Source: Palsa-504 sp963808615 (GTDB lineage Bacteria; Actinomycetota; Actinomycetes; Streptosporangiales; Streptosporangiaceae). Taken from it: a stretch of 64,000 bases of DNA. The translations under genes were made by a program, and so were the position numbers. A model generated the notes under the pieces. That model had not been told where the DNA came from. It saw only the letters and a list, made by a program, of their open reading frames with translations, and ran no database searches. The DNA lies in the NCBI GenBank assembly GCA_963808615.1, contig CAWEGV010000012.1:496001-560000 (forward strand), in the 5' to 3' direction. Positions 17,688-25,304 of the stretch are shown one piece after another; position 1 is the stretch's first letter; every line of letters begins with the position of its first letter.

Positions 17688-18566
17688 GTGGTGGTACAGG
17701 CCTATGTCATCAACTTGGCTCGTTCACCTGAGCGACGGGAGCACATGGCATCTGAACTGAAGAAAGCAGGGCTGGATTACCAGATCGTAGAAGGCGTCGA
17801 CGGCCGCGCTCTGGATGTAGATAACCCAGCATTGGTGGCGCCCTCGCTGGTGGCCAGTCACCGGTTCCCAGCAGGGGTTGCCGGATGCGCCCTGAGCCAT
17901 CTGCGCGTCTATCAGACGATACTCACAGACGGTCTGGACAGCGCACTGGTACTAGAGGACGATGTCATTTTGCCAGCCAATCTCGGCAGCCTGGTAGACG
18001 ACGTAGGCGGCCATCTGACTGGGGCGGAGGTCGCGCTTATTAACTACGACGGCGTCCGCAGGATGAGCATAGAGGGCTTGGCGAGCCTTCGCTCCGGCCA
18101 AGTCCTCGTGCTCCCTCTCGACGTTCGCCAGCCGGCCAGTGCTGCTGCCTACCTGATCACGCGGAAGGCTTGCGAGCGCATGAGTGAACAGATGCCGCCG
18201 GTGCGGGCACACGCAGATAGCTGGGGGTTCTTCTACCAGCAGGGCTTGCTGGACCGCGTGCGCTGCGTCTTCCCGCTGGCCGTATCGAAGAGCCCAGAAT
18301 TCCCGTCGACGATCGGGCCCTATCTCCTGGGCAATGGTTTCAAGGCTCGCCTCCTCATGCCACTGGCCCGCCGCAAGATTCCGCTCGTGCATCAAGCACT
18401 GTCCTACCGAAGGCAGCGCATCTGGCGTCGCATGACACAGTCAGAGATCGTAGATATGCCCTTTGTGGAGAAACCCTCCAGATTGGAGAAAGACTTAGCC
18501 GAGGTCGCGTGCGCCGCGCTGGCCGACCTCGGGGTGTATCAGGATCAGCAGTCGCGGGTCATGTAG
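17688..18566 (+). CDS. Glycosyltransferase family 25 (LPS/EPS-type)
   Basis: A 292-residue protein with GTG start. It begins with the GT25 signature AYVINLARSPERREHM and carries GVAGCALSHLRVYQTIL and the acidic LVLEDDVIL motif near residue 90, which binds the metal and nucleotide sugar. QPASAAAYLITRKACERM occurs near 150. GT25 enzymes transfer galactose or similar sugars in lipooligosaccharide and capsule assembly. The last residues (LGVYQDQQSRVM) are encoded within repeat copy b, so the native C-terminus may have been replaced. The gene lies between the Wzz group and the acyltransferase. Confidence 0.88.
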   Translation: MVVQAYVINLARSPERREHMASELKKAGLDYQIVEGVDGRALDVDNPALVAPSLVASHRFPAGVAGCALSHLRVYQTILTDGLDSALVLEDDVILPANLGSLVDDVGGHLTGAEVALINYDGVRRMSIEGLASLRSGQVLVLPLDVRQPASAAAYLITRKACERMSEQMPPVRAHADSWGFFYQQGLLDRVRCVFPLAVSKSPEFPSTIGPYLLGNGFKARLLMPLARRKIPLVHQALSYRRQRIWRRMTQSEIVDMPFVEKPSRLEKDLAEVACAALADLGVYQDQQSRVM

Positions 18567-18612
18567 AGGCAGGAGATGGTCTGCCGGGCCTGCGTCCAGG
18601 TTCTCGCTGGCG
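18535..18612 (+). promoter_or_regulatory. Repeated leader element, copy b
   Basis: TGTATCAGGATCAGCAGTCG through ATGTAG at 18566, with weaker similarity continuing to GTTCTCGCTGGCGCGCTGGG at about 18612. It overlaps the 3' end of the GT25 reading frame and stands 92 bases before the start of the deleted acyl-CoA dehydrogenase copy. It matches copy d in inverted orientation almost base for base over the first 32 bases. Confidence 0.6.
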
Positions 18613-18657
18613 CGCTGGGAGAATGGCATGGCCATGACATTTGAGGTAGGGGACGGG

Positions 18658-18900
18658 ATGGAATTCTCGCTGAGCGCCGAGCAGCGTGAGCCCGCGCTGG
18701 CCGAGTCGGCGGCAGCCAAGCTGTTCACCAGCGAGGCTTGGGTTCAGTCCAGCCTGGACGCGATCCAGATCCACGGGGCCTGCGGTTACATAAAGGAAGC
18801 CAGGACCGAGCGCGACCTGCGGGACGCGGTGGCCGGCACCATCTACTCGGGAACCTCGGAGATCCAGCGGGTTATCTTGTCCCGGATGCTGGGTCTGTGA
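18658..18900 (+). pseudogene. Internally deleted acyl-CoA dehydrogenase (copy of 25305-26450)
   Basis: The reading frame (MEFSLSAEQRE joined to PALAESAAAKLFTSEAWVQS) fuses the first eleven residues of the full-length gene at 25305 to its last seventy. Compared with that gene, 903 bp (301 codons) are missing. The ends share AGC, so the deletion is in frame and consistent with short-homology recombination. An upstream in-frame ATG exists at 18628. What remains is part of the C-terminal four-helix domain (SGTSEIQRVILSRMLGL). FAD and substrate-binding domains are gone, so no dehydrogenase activity is expected. Spacing to the downstream acyltransferase (16 bases) suggests it may serve mainly as a leader. 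Confidence 0.85.
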
Positions 18901-18916
18901 GACGGAGGTCACTCAG

Positions 18917-19942
18917 TTGGAGAGGGCAAGCAGGCCGTGGACGGCCCGCGTGGAGCGACTGCTCCATAAGGCGGATGGCGTTGCCTACTGGCTGGTAGTG
19001 GCGCCGCTGGCCGCTAGGCTGCCCGCCGCTCTCGCCTACCGCGTCGCCTGCTGGCGAGGGGACTGGGGTTTCCGGTACCGGGCCCGGAAGCGCTCGGAGA
19101 TGATGCGTAACCTGGACGAGATGCTGGGTGACGAGCTCGGCCCGGAGGAGGCTGAGCGCATGACCCGGGAGTGCTTCCGGATGACCTCCTGCAACGTCAT
19201 CGACGTGATGCGGCTGCGGGGCCGGGCCCGGTCCCTGGGCAAGCTGGTCGAGATCCGCGGTCGCGAGCACCTGGACGCCGCACTGGCCGGGGGCAAGGGC
19301 GCCATACTCTGCAGTCCCCACTTCAATTCCATCGGCAGCGCCTTCTCGCTGCTGCACGCCAGCGGGTTCCCGGTCACCTCTATCGGGCGCTGGCCCCACA
19401 ACTTCACGCCCGGTATGTCTTCCGTCGAGCGACGGATGTGGGAACTTGTCTTCGCTAGGCGCCTGATGCGCCACCGGCAGCGGCCGATGATCGAGCCCTG
19501 GCCGGGCCGGGTTAACGTCGCGGCGCAGGCCGCGGTCGCGCTTCGCGCGAACGAGGTAGTAACGATCTGTAGCGACGCCCCGGCTCTAGACGCTGAGCGT
19601 ACCCGCACAGTCGAGGTACCCTTCCTCGGGCGGCAAGCCAGGCTCCTGCCTGGTGTCGTGACCCTCGCCCGGCTGACCGGTGCTCCGGTTCTCATGGTAT
19701 TCCTCTACCGCTTGGCCGACTACCGTCACCAGGTGCTGGAAATCTCGCCGCCGGTGCCGATGGAAGGCGACACGGCGAGCGCGTTCGGGCGCTGCGTGGC
19801 CGCGATGGAAGTCGCCATCAGGACGAGCCCTGAGCAGTGGCAGTTCTGGGACAACACGGATGACCTGGCCAACTTCGGGCTGATCTCCGCAACTTCGCCG
19901 GTCGAGACCACCGCCGCCAGCCCGCAGCCTGCGGTCGGATAA
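18917..19942 (+). CDS. LpxL/PatA-like lysophospholipid acyltransferase family protein
   Basis: A 341-residue protein. The chosen TTG start at 18917 follows GGAGG by eight bases. The domain is the lauroyl/PIM acyltransferase type: EIRGREHLDAALAGGKGAIL, then SPHFNSIGSAFSLLHASGFP in the place of the HX4(D/E) motif, and TVEVPFLGRQARLLPGVVTL further on. Family enzymes transfer acyl chains to lipid or glycolipid acceptors at the membrane. The conserved acidic residue five after the histidine is Gly here, so the usual catalytic dyad is incomplete. It probably modifies a lipid-linked sugar or carrier-bound group in the EPS pathway, but could be non-catalytic. Confidence 0.8.
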   Translation: MERASRPWTARVERLLHKADGVAYWLVVAPLAARLPAALAYRVACWRGDWGFRYRARKRSEMMRNLDEMLGDELGPEEAERMTRECFRMTSCNVIDVMRLRGRARSLGKLVEIRGREHLDAALAGGKGAILCSPHFNSIGSAFSLLHASGFPVTSIGRWPHNFTPGMSSVERRMWELVFARRLMRHRQRPMIEPWPGRVNVAAQAAVALRANEVVTICSDAPALDAERTRTVEVPFLGRQARLLPGVVTLARLTGAPVLMVFLYRLADYRHQVLEISPPVPMEGDTASAFGRCVAAMEVAIRTSPEQWQFWDNTDDLANFGLISATSPVETTAASPQPAVG

Positions 19943-19964
19943 GCCCCCGGTTCTCCTCGAGTTA

Positions 19965-20120
19965 TCAGTCATCGACCCAGGCGAGCCGGAGTTCTGAGGT
20001 GTACCTGTTTCCTTCGCGATCGGTCAGCCACAGGTTATCGTGGGCGGGCAGCATCTCGACGACGGAGATCGTCTTGTCCGGCAGCCGCTCGGCTGCGTTC
20101 GTCCGCCGGATCATCTGCAT
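19965..20120 (-). pseudogene. Short C-terminal gene remnant, unrecognised
   Basis: A 51-residue minus-strand frame from ATG 20120 (MQMIRRTNAAERLPDKTISV; ends with YTSELRLAWVDD). Composition and codon usage look coding, with a TGA just upstream in the same frame. It looks like the C-terminal end of a longer protein whose 5' part is lost. It lies between the acyltransferase and the flippase genes. No family is recognised. Confidence 0.35.
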
Positions 20121-20182
20121 CACGACGGTGCGTTTTCAGGGGAGAGGAGCAGGCGCGGGGCCGCGGCGAGAGTGAACCCTCC

Positions 20183-21550
20183 TCAGCTGGCCTGCGACGC
20201 CTTTGACGCCTTTCCGGACCTGGCGAGTCGGGGACCGGCGAGGCGGGGTACCTTGTCGGATTCTCGCATGGCCGCTTGAAGCTGCCACCAGTACATCAGC
20301 GCCCCCACCCACACCGCCACGACCGTGCCTTGCATTGCCCCGAGGGTGCCTCGGTAGTAGGCGCCCGCCAACCCGAGGACGAGGTAGAGGACCGAGGTGA
20401 TCACCTGTGCGCGCAGGCTCCGGCGCGAGGCCCCCAGGGCACGCAGCCCCGCGCTGGCGCCGACTACAACGCCGGCGGCCGCGGTTGCGGCCGCCGACGG
20501 CAGCACCAGCGGGTAAGTCGGACGCCATATCGGGCCCAGCAGCCATTGCCCAAGTCCGCGCGGTAGCACCACGATCAGCGTGGCTCCCCAGACGAGCGCC
20601 GTGACGGCGAGTATCGCGCCGACGAGTACGCAGAACAACCCGAGGTGCCGTGGCGACCTGCGGAGGATCCGGGCGGCCTCTGGCACCGTGACCAGGGAAA
20701 CCCCCATCACGACGGCTTGGAAGGGTCCCATCAGGGTGGCCGCGGCCGCAATGTGGCCGACTGCGGCTAGGCCTAGCATCAGGCCGATGCCGTAACCGCG
20801 CAGCTGACTGGAGGCGCTGAGTGCCGTGTTCTCCACGAGATAGCGAGGGCCGAGGTCGCGGTGTCGCGAGACCCATGGCCATCCGGAGAAAACACGTGGG
20901 ATGGTCCGCGTCTGCAGCGGCCCGACAGCGGCGGCGACGTTCGCCGCCAAGCCCCACGCCAGGACAACTGTGAATACGTTCGCGTGGCCGGTTTTCTGCA
21001 GGATCAGCAGCGCGGGCACCATCGTCACGGCCCAGATGGTGTCGTTGAGGAATGCCCCTCGGCCGCGTCCGATCGCGAAGAACGCATATCGCCAGCTGTC
21101 CTGTAGCAGGAGTCCTGGAAGGGTCACGCCCAGGGCGGCGAAGGCGAAGCTGGTCGTACCGGGCAGGATGCTCGCGGCCAGCAGCACGCAGGCGCCGATG
21201 ATAAATCCGACGTTCAGCGCCGTCCCGCTGGAGCTGGCCACCGCACGCCGCCAAATCGGGATCACGGCGCCGCTGAACCTGACCGTCAGCGGGTCGGTAG
21301 CCAGTCCGCGCGAGGCGTTGAGCGCGAACGCATAGGTCACGTACGCCAGGCTGAAGGCACCGAACGCGACCGCCCCCAGCTCGCGGGCGACGTAAATGCT
21401 CATCGCCGCGTTGGTGAGGCTGGAAACCGCCTGGTCCGCAAGACCCCAGCCGAGACGGCCACCCGGTTGACGCAGCCGTCGCCAGAGTACTGCGCGCCTG
21501 CCAGAGAGGGCTTCAGCCGGATCTGCGGCAGCGGTGCGGCTGGCTACCAT
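20183..21550 (-). CDS. Wzx-like polysaccharide flippase (MOP superfamily)
   Basis: A 455-residue membrane protein with about twelve hydrophobic segments. It has a long N-terminal cytoplasmic stretch, then a first helix (LADQAVSSLTNAAMSIYVAR) and the MOP-type VARELGAVAFGAFSLAYV loop. Such proteins move undecaprenyl-linked oligosaccharide repeat units across the cytoplasmic membrane. Together with the polymerase-like protein (4605-5843) and Wzz-like proteins it completes a Wzx/Wzy-type set. It stands on the minus strand, convergent with the acyltransferase gene. The Lys/Ala-rich C-terminus (SGKASKASQAS) is cytoplasmic and repetitive. Confidence 0.85.
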   Translation of the reverse strand: MVASRTAAADPAEALSGRRAVLWRRLRQPGGRLGWGLADQAVSSLTNAAMSIYVARELGAVAFGAFSLAYVTYAFALNASRGLATDPLTVRFSGAVIPIWRRAVASSSGTALNVGFIIGACVLLAASILPGTTSFAFAALGVTLPGLLLQDSWRYAFFAIGRGRGAFLNDTIWAVTMVPALLILQKTGHANVFTVVLAWGLAANVAAAVGPLQTRTIPRVFSGWPWVSRHRDLGPRYLVENTALSASSQLRGYGIGLMLGLAAVGHIAAAATLMGPFQAVVMGVSLVTVPEAARILRRSPRHLGLFCVLVGAILAVTALVWGATLIVVLPRGLGQWLLGPIWRPTYPLVLPSAAATAAAGVVVGASAGLRALGASRRSLRAQVITSVLYLVLGLAGAYYRGTLGAMQGTVVAVWVGALMYWWQLQAAMRESDKVPRLAGPRLARSGKASKASQAS

Positions 21551-21624
21551 AACTCATAAGACGTGCGACCGCGCGGCTGTGATACGCGTCCGGCGTCACG
21601 TCAGCTGGCGACCGCGTCCTGAAG

Positions 21625-21873
21625 GTGCCGACCGCGCCGTGTCAGCTCAACCCGGCCACCGTCAACGCGCTGCCCGCGGTGATCAAGCACGACGTGTTCT
21701 CCGCGATCGCGCACGCGGTCCGGTCCGTGTTCATCTGGGCCCTGCCGGCAGCACTGGCGATCTTCGTACTGGCCCTGTTCATCAGGGAAGTCCCGCTGCG
21801 CGGCCGGCCCGGCGGGGGAGACCGCCAGCCAGCATCCGGAGCTCGTGTCCTAGCGGAGGTATCTCCGGAATAG
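21625..21873 (+). pseudogene. C-terminal fragment of an MFS (EmrB/QacA-type) transporter
   Basis: About 82 residues with AIAHAVRSVFIWALPAALAI followed by FVLALFIREVPLRGRP. This is the last transmembrane helix and tail of DHA2-type drug exporters. The preceding eleven or more helices are absent and the 5' flank belongs to the flippase promoter side. The stop at 21871-21873 is followed by a terminator-like hairpin, which suggests it was once the end of a transcription unit. No function is expected. Confidence 0.7.
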
Positions 21874-21880
21874 CACCGAA

Positions 21881-21909
21881 CGGGCAGTGGTCACTGATAC
21901 CACTGCCCG
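21881..21909 (+). terminator. Terminator-like hairpin after the MFS remnant
   Basis: CGGGCAGTGGT at 21881-21891 pairs perfectly with ACCACTGCCCG at 21899-21909 around a 7-base loop. There is no long T tract, as is common for actinobacterial terminators. Confidence 0.7.
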
Positions 21910-22234
21910 CTCGGCATAAAGAGCATTTCGAGCTCAGCTGACGACGGCGGCCCGGGTTTCAGCTGGCCAGCTCAAGTGTCAGGGGACATGAGGAACTGAG
22001 TCTGGCTCAATTGCCGTGATCGAGTCGCCGGCGAACAGGATGCGGTTGCGGAGCAGGCCGGGTTGGCGCCTTGTCCTCGATGCGTGCTACACAGGACGGG
22101 GAGGTATCGAGGCGATACGTCGGCACGGCTACTCGCCAGCACCATTCCTGCGTCCTTATCGGCGTCACCAGCCGAAGCGCACGGAGGGCTCGACGAGGGA
22201 AACCGGGCGGTGCCTCGAGGTTTGGAGGGGTTTC
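21910..22234. other. Non-coding region upstream of the GH12-like lipoprotein gene
   Basis: About 325 bases with no supported gene. At 22104-22131 there is GTATCGAGGCGATACGTCGG, which resembles the repeated leader element weakly and also contains its own palindrome (GTATCGAGGCGATAC). It ends with a good ribosome-binding site (GGAGGGG) before ATG 22235. Confidence 0.4.
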
Positions 22235-23227
22235 ATGAGGGTTCGGGTCCGTAGATTGTCCAAAGTCGCTCTAAGCGTTAGGGCGCGGGTGAACGCCAAG
22301 GGCGCCAGCGTGGTCCCAGGCGGCAAGGGGTACATCGCGCTCGTCCTGCTCGCGTCCGTGCTCACTGCGTGCGGCGGCAGACCGTCTCCCAGCCCGACGG
22401 GCACCTCAACGGCCCTGTCTCCCAGCCCGACAAGTACCTCACTGGCCCTGTCCCCCAGTCCGACAAGTACCGTGTGGACGTGCGTCACCTCCAGTCCGAC
22501 GGGAACCTGCGGCTACTACACGAACAAGTCAGCGATCACCATGTCCGCCGGCAATAGCTATGCGGCCAACAACTGCTGGGCCGACCCGTCCTGCGCTCAG
22601 ACGCTCAGGGCGAACAGTCCTGGCGACTGGCAGGTCACCAGCACGGAGCCTGCCGGAAACACCTCGGTGAAGACCGGGCCGGAACTCCAGCAGCAGACGA
22701 ACAACTGGTGCGCAGCCGAGAACACCTGGCAGAACCTGACTAAGAATGGCTGCGGCGGCAATCCGCTGTCAAACGTCCCCATCTCGGCGTTGTACTCCTT
22801 TACCAGCACCTACAGCGAGTCCATGCCGCATAACGGCCAGACTGTCGCTGAGGCCGCCTACGACATCTGGACGAACTACAAGACCGACATCATGATCTGG
22901 CTGGACAACGTGAACCGGGGCGCGGGCGGCGCCACCAAGATCGGCACGGCCTCCATCGGCGGCCAGAACTTCACCGTCTACCAGTTCGGTGGTGCCGACG
23001 GCGAGATCATCTTCTCCCTGGACGGCGGAGGCGGCACCGGGACGTTCGCTCAGCAGTCCAGCGGGTCGGTGGACATCCTCGGCGTGCTGGACTGGGTACA
23101 GTCGCATGGTTATGCCAGCAACATGACGGTGAGCCTGGTCGATTTCACGTTCGAGATTTGCTCGACCGGCGGTGCCCCGGAGACATTCCGAGTGTCTTCC
23201 TACTCGGTCACCGCTAGGGCCGCATGA
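22235..23227 (+). CDS. GH12-like secreted lipoprotein with altered catalytic nucleophile
   Basis: A 330-residue protein from ATG 22235, placed six bases after GGAGGGG. An Arg-rich N-region and hydrophobic core end in the lipobox LTAC (Cys46), so it is predicted to be lipid-anchored outside the membrane. A Ser/Pro/Thr linker with 11-residue repeats follows. The rest matches glycoside hydrolase family 12: NNCWADPSCAQTL, AAYDIWTNYKTDIMIWLDN, IGGQNFTVYQFGG and DFTFEICSTGG. In GH12 the first motif normally reads E-(L/I)-M-I-W with Glu as nucleophile; here it is Asp218. The acid/base Glu307 (FEI) remains. The family cleaves beta-1,4 glucans and xyloglucan. Whether it is active, or binds polymer without cutting, cannot be told. 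Confidence 0.75.
   Translation: MRVRVRRLSKVALSVRARVNAKGASVVPGGKGYIALVLLASVLTACGGRPSPSPTGTSTALSPSPTSTSLALSPSPTSTVWTCVTSSPTGTCGYYTNKSAITMSAGNSYAANNCWADPSCAQTLRANSPGDWQVTSTEPAGNTSVKTGPELQQQTNNWCAAENTWQNLTKNGCGGNPLSNVPISALYSFTSTYSESMPHNGQTVAEAAYDIWTNYKTDIMIWLDNVNRGAGGATKIGTASIGGQNFTVYQFGGADGEIIFSLDGGGGTGTFAQQSSGSVDILGVLDWVQSHGYASNMTVSLVDFTFEICSTGGAPETFRVSSYSVTARAA
22388..22470 (+). repeat. 33-bp tandem repeat coding the Ser/Pro linker
   Basis: Units of 33 bp start at 22388, 22421 and 22454 (third incomplete), each beginning CCCAGYCCGAC. They encode SPSPTxTSxAL repeats between the lipobox and the GH12-like domain. Copy number is likely to vary by slippage. Confidence 0.8.
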
Positions 23228-23516
23228 CGGCGCACCCTTTGATGGCCGCACGTCGTGGCCTCGGGACTGGGGAACACCGAGTGGGCAGCTGAGACCACCG
23301 CCCGTTCGGCTAAAAGGTTTAGCCCGACGTAGGGGACGGCGTCGAGGATCTCGACGGTGGATGCGGGGTGCTGGTGATCGATGACAGCGGGGACCGCAAG
23401 GACGGACGAACACCGCGCACGTGGGCCGGCAGCCGTGGAATCCGGCCCGACCCGACAAGGGCTATCAACCCGGTGATCAGATCACACGATCTACTGCCTG
23501 TCAGTAGAATTCGGTC
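23228..23516. other. Intergenic region before the truncated oxidoreductase copy
   Basis: About 290 bases with no supported gene. Its last bases (GTAGAATTCGGTC) are shared with the region upstream of the full-length oxidoreductase at 37834, which defines the left edge of that duplication. Confidence 0.4.
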
Positions 23517-23732
23517 ATGCACGAGATTGAGACTGACTATCTGGTCGTCGGGGCGGGCGCGGTCGGGATGGCGTTCGTCGACGCGCTGATCGCGGCCTGC
23601 GACGCTGACGTCGTGATGGTGGACCGGCGACACCGCCCGGGTGGTCACTGGAATGACGCCTACCCGTTCGCACGCCTGGACCAGCCCTCGGCGTTCTACG
23701 GTGTCAACCCCTACGTCGCAAGGAACTCATAG
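23517..23732 (+). pseudogene. Truncated 5' copy of the FAD/NAD(P)-binding oxidoreductase at 37834
   Basis: The first 63 residues (MHEIETDYLVVGAGAVGMAF through QPSAFYGVN) are nearly identical to the start of the 479-residue protein at 37834. After 23706 the sequence diverges and the frame ends eight residues later. Only the dinucleotide-binding beta-alpha-beta unit remains (VVGAGAVG), so it cannot act as an enzyme. The break lies 28 bases before the decarboxylase start; this fragment therefore supplies the upstream sequence of that gene. Confidence 0.85.
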
Positions 23733-23733
23733 C

Positions 23734-24960
23734 GTGGCGCTACATAGTACAGTTGCCGCTTTCGCCACCCGGTCGGGGTATTTGTGCGTAGGCGGGGTCC
23801 CGGTGGACGTGCTCGCGGAAAGAGTTGGCGAAACGCCGTTTTTCGCATATGACCGAGGGCTTCTGACAGCCCGGGTACTCAAACTGCGGGAGGTGCTGCC
23901 GCCAGAAATCGGTCTTGGATATGCTATAAAAGCCAATCCAATGTCGGCTGTAATCCACCATCTGAGCGGCCTGGTGGACCATTTCGACGTAGCGTCGGCT
24001 CGCGAGCTTCGCGCGGCCCTCAACACCACGATTCCGCCGAGCCATATCAGTTTCGCCGGGCCGGGGAAGGCGCCTGCTGAGTTGTCTCAGGCGGTGGCCG
24101 CAGGAGTGACCATTGAGATCGAGTCCGCTACTGAAGCCAGGCGGCTGATAGGGATCGGTGAACGCCTGGGAATCCGTCCCCAGGCGGCGATCCGGGTTAA
24201 CCCGGACTTCGAGGTCACGGGCTCAGGGATGCTCATGGGCGGCGGCCCACAGCAGTTCGGCGTCGACGCCGAGCAGGTTCCGGCGCTGCTCAAGGAGCTG
24301 GCGGAGGCCGAGGTGGACGTCCTGGGTTTCCATGTATTCCCGGGTTCACAGAATCTGCGAGCCGACATCTTGACTGAGGCACAGCGCAAGGCCGTCGACT
24401 TGATAGCCCAGCTGGCGAAGAGCATGCCGTCGCCCGTACGGTACCTCAACTTGGGGGGAGGGTTCGGCATCCCCTATTTCGAGAAGGACACCCCTCTGGA
24501 TCTGATCCCGATCGGAATGAACCTGGCCGAGCTGCTGCAGACGAGGATCCGGGTGGAGCTGCCCAGGGCCCGCGTGGTCATTGAGCTAGGCCGGTACATC
24601 ACCGGCGAGTGCGGCGTCTATATCACGCGAGTGGTCGACCGGAAAGAATCGCGGGGACGGATCTTCCTCGTTGTGGACGGCGGACTTCACCACCAGCTTG
24701 GAGCATCCGGCAACCTCGGACAGGTAATGCGGCGCAACTATCCGATAGCGATCGGCAACCGCATGGACGAGGAAGCTGCGGAAACGGTAACGATTGTAGG
24801 CAAGCTCTGTACCCCACTGGACCTTCTTGGTGACCGTGTCCCGCTCCCGCACACCGAGGTGGGGGACCTGGTCGCGGTTTTCCAGGCCGGCGCCTATGGC
24901 CTTACGGCGAGCCCGACCGCGTTCCTGAGCCACCCGGAACCCGCGGAGGTCCTTCTGTAA
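23734..24960 (+). CDS. PLP-dependent decarboxylase, Orn/DAP/Arg decarboxylase 2 family
   Basis: About 409 residues from GTG 23734, preceded by AAGGAA; the longer frame from 23641 overlaps the oxidoreductase remnant. The fold is a TIM barrel plus beta domain. The PLP lysine lies in LGYAIKANPMSAVIHHLSG, the HVFPGSQN and LNLGGGFGIPYF glycine loop contacts phosphate, and VIELGRYITGECGVYI and VFQAGAYGLTASPTAFLSHP complete the site. It strongly resembles the decarboxylases associated with the exosortase-A polysaccharide system. The likely reaction is decarboxylation of a basic or diamino acid, giving an amine for polymer decoration. The acyl-CoA dehydrogenase gene follows on the same strand. Confidence 0.9.
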   Translation: MALHSTVAAFATRSGYLCVGGVPVDVLAERVGETPFFAYDRGLLTARVLKLREVLPPEIGLGYAIKANPMSAVIHHLSGLVDHFDVASARELRAALNTTIPPSHISFAGPGKAPAELSQAVAAGVTIEIESATEARRLIGIGERLGIRPQAAIRVNPDFEVTGSGMLMGGGPQQFGVDAEQVPALLKELAEAEVDVLGFHVFPGSQNLRADILTEAQRKAVDLIAQLAKSMPSPVRYLNLGGGFGIPYFEKDTPLDLIPIGMNLAELLQTRIRVELPRARVVIELGRYITGECGVYITRVVDRKESRGRIFLVVDGGLHHQLGASGNLGQVMRRNYPIAIGNRMDEEAAETVTIVGKLCTPLDLLGDRVPLPHTEVGDLVAVFQAGAYGLTASPTAFLSHPEPAEVLL

Positions 24961-25055
24961 GACTGCATGCTGGCCGCGCCGCAGCGGTTCACCGCCACGC
25001 ACCTGGGGATCCGGAGGCGATCCTGGTGCTGGGTAGTAGTCCTATCGGCTCGGGG

Positions 25056-25137
25056 TGTATCAAGGCGAGCAGTCGCAGATCTTGTGTAGGCAGGATGTCG
25101 TACCAGGCCCGCGCCCACCTTCCGGCTGGCGCGCTAG
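25056..25137 (+). promoter_or_regulatory. Repeated leader element, copy c
   Basis: TGTATCAAGGCGAGCAGTCG to TTGTGTAG at 25089, with further similarity to copy b up to CCGGCTGGCGCGCTAGGA. It lies in the 344-base gap between the decarboxylase (stop 24960) and the acyl-CoA dehydrogenase (start 25305), a gap that holds no other supported feature. Confidence 0.6.
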
Positions 25138-25304
25138 GAGGACGGCTTTAGCCGTAACGGGTGAGGTAGGTTGCCAGGGAACGGCAGGGCGGCTGCGGAA
25201 GCCAGGCGCACCGGCATCGGGGCACGGCTGGCGGGCTCCGACCGCCAAGCTGGGAGAGACGGCCTGGCTGGGCGCAGGACTTGGCCAGCAGGCAGGGGAA
25301 CGGG

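Noticed and set aside
22104..22131. Possible fifth copy of the repeated leader before the GH12-like gene
   Set aside because: Similarity is limited to GTATC, GGCGA and GTCGGCA blocks, and the sequence has its own palindrome; too weak to list with the other four.
22388..22470. CRISPR-like repeat
   Set aside because: The units are adjoining 33-bp coding repeats with no spacers, inside a Ser/Pro linker. No CRISPR array or cas gene was seen in the window.
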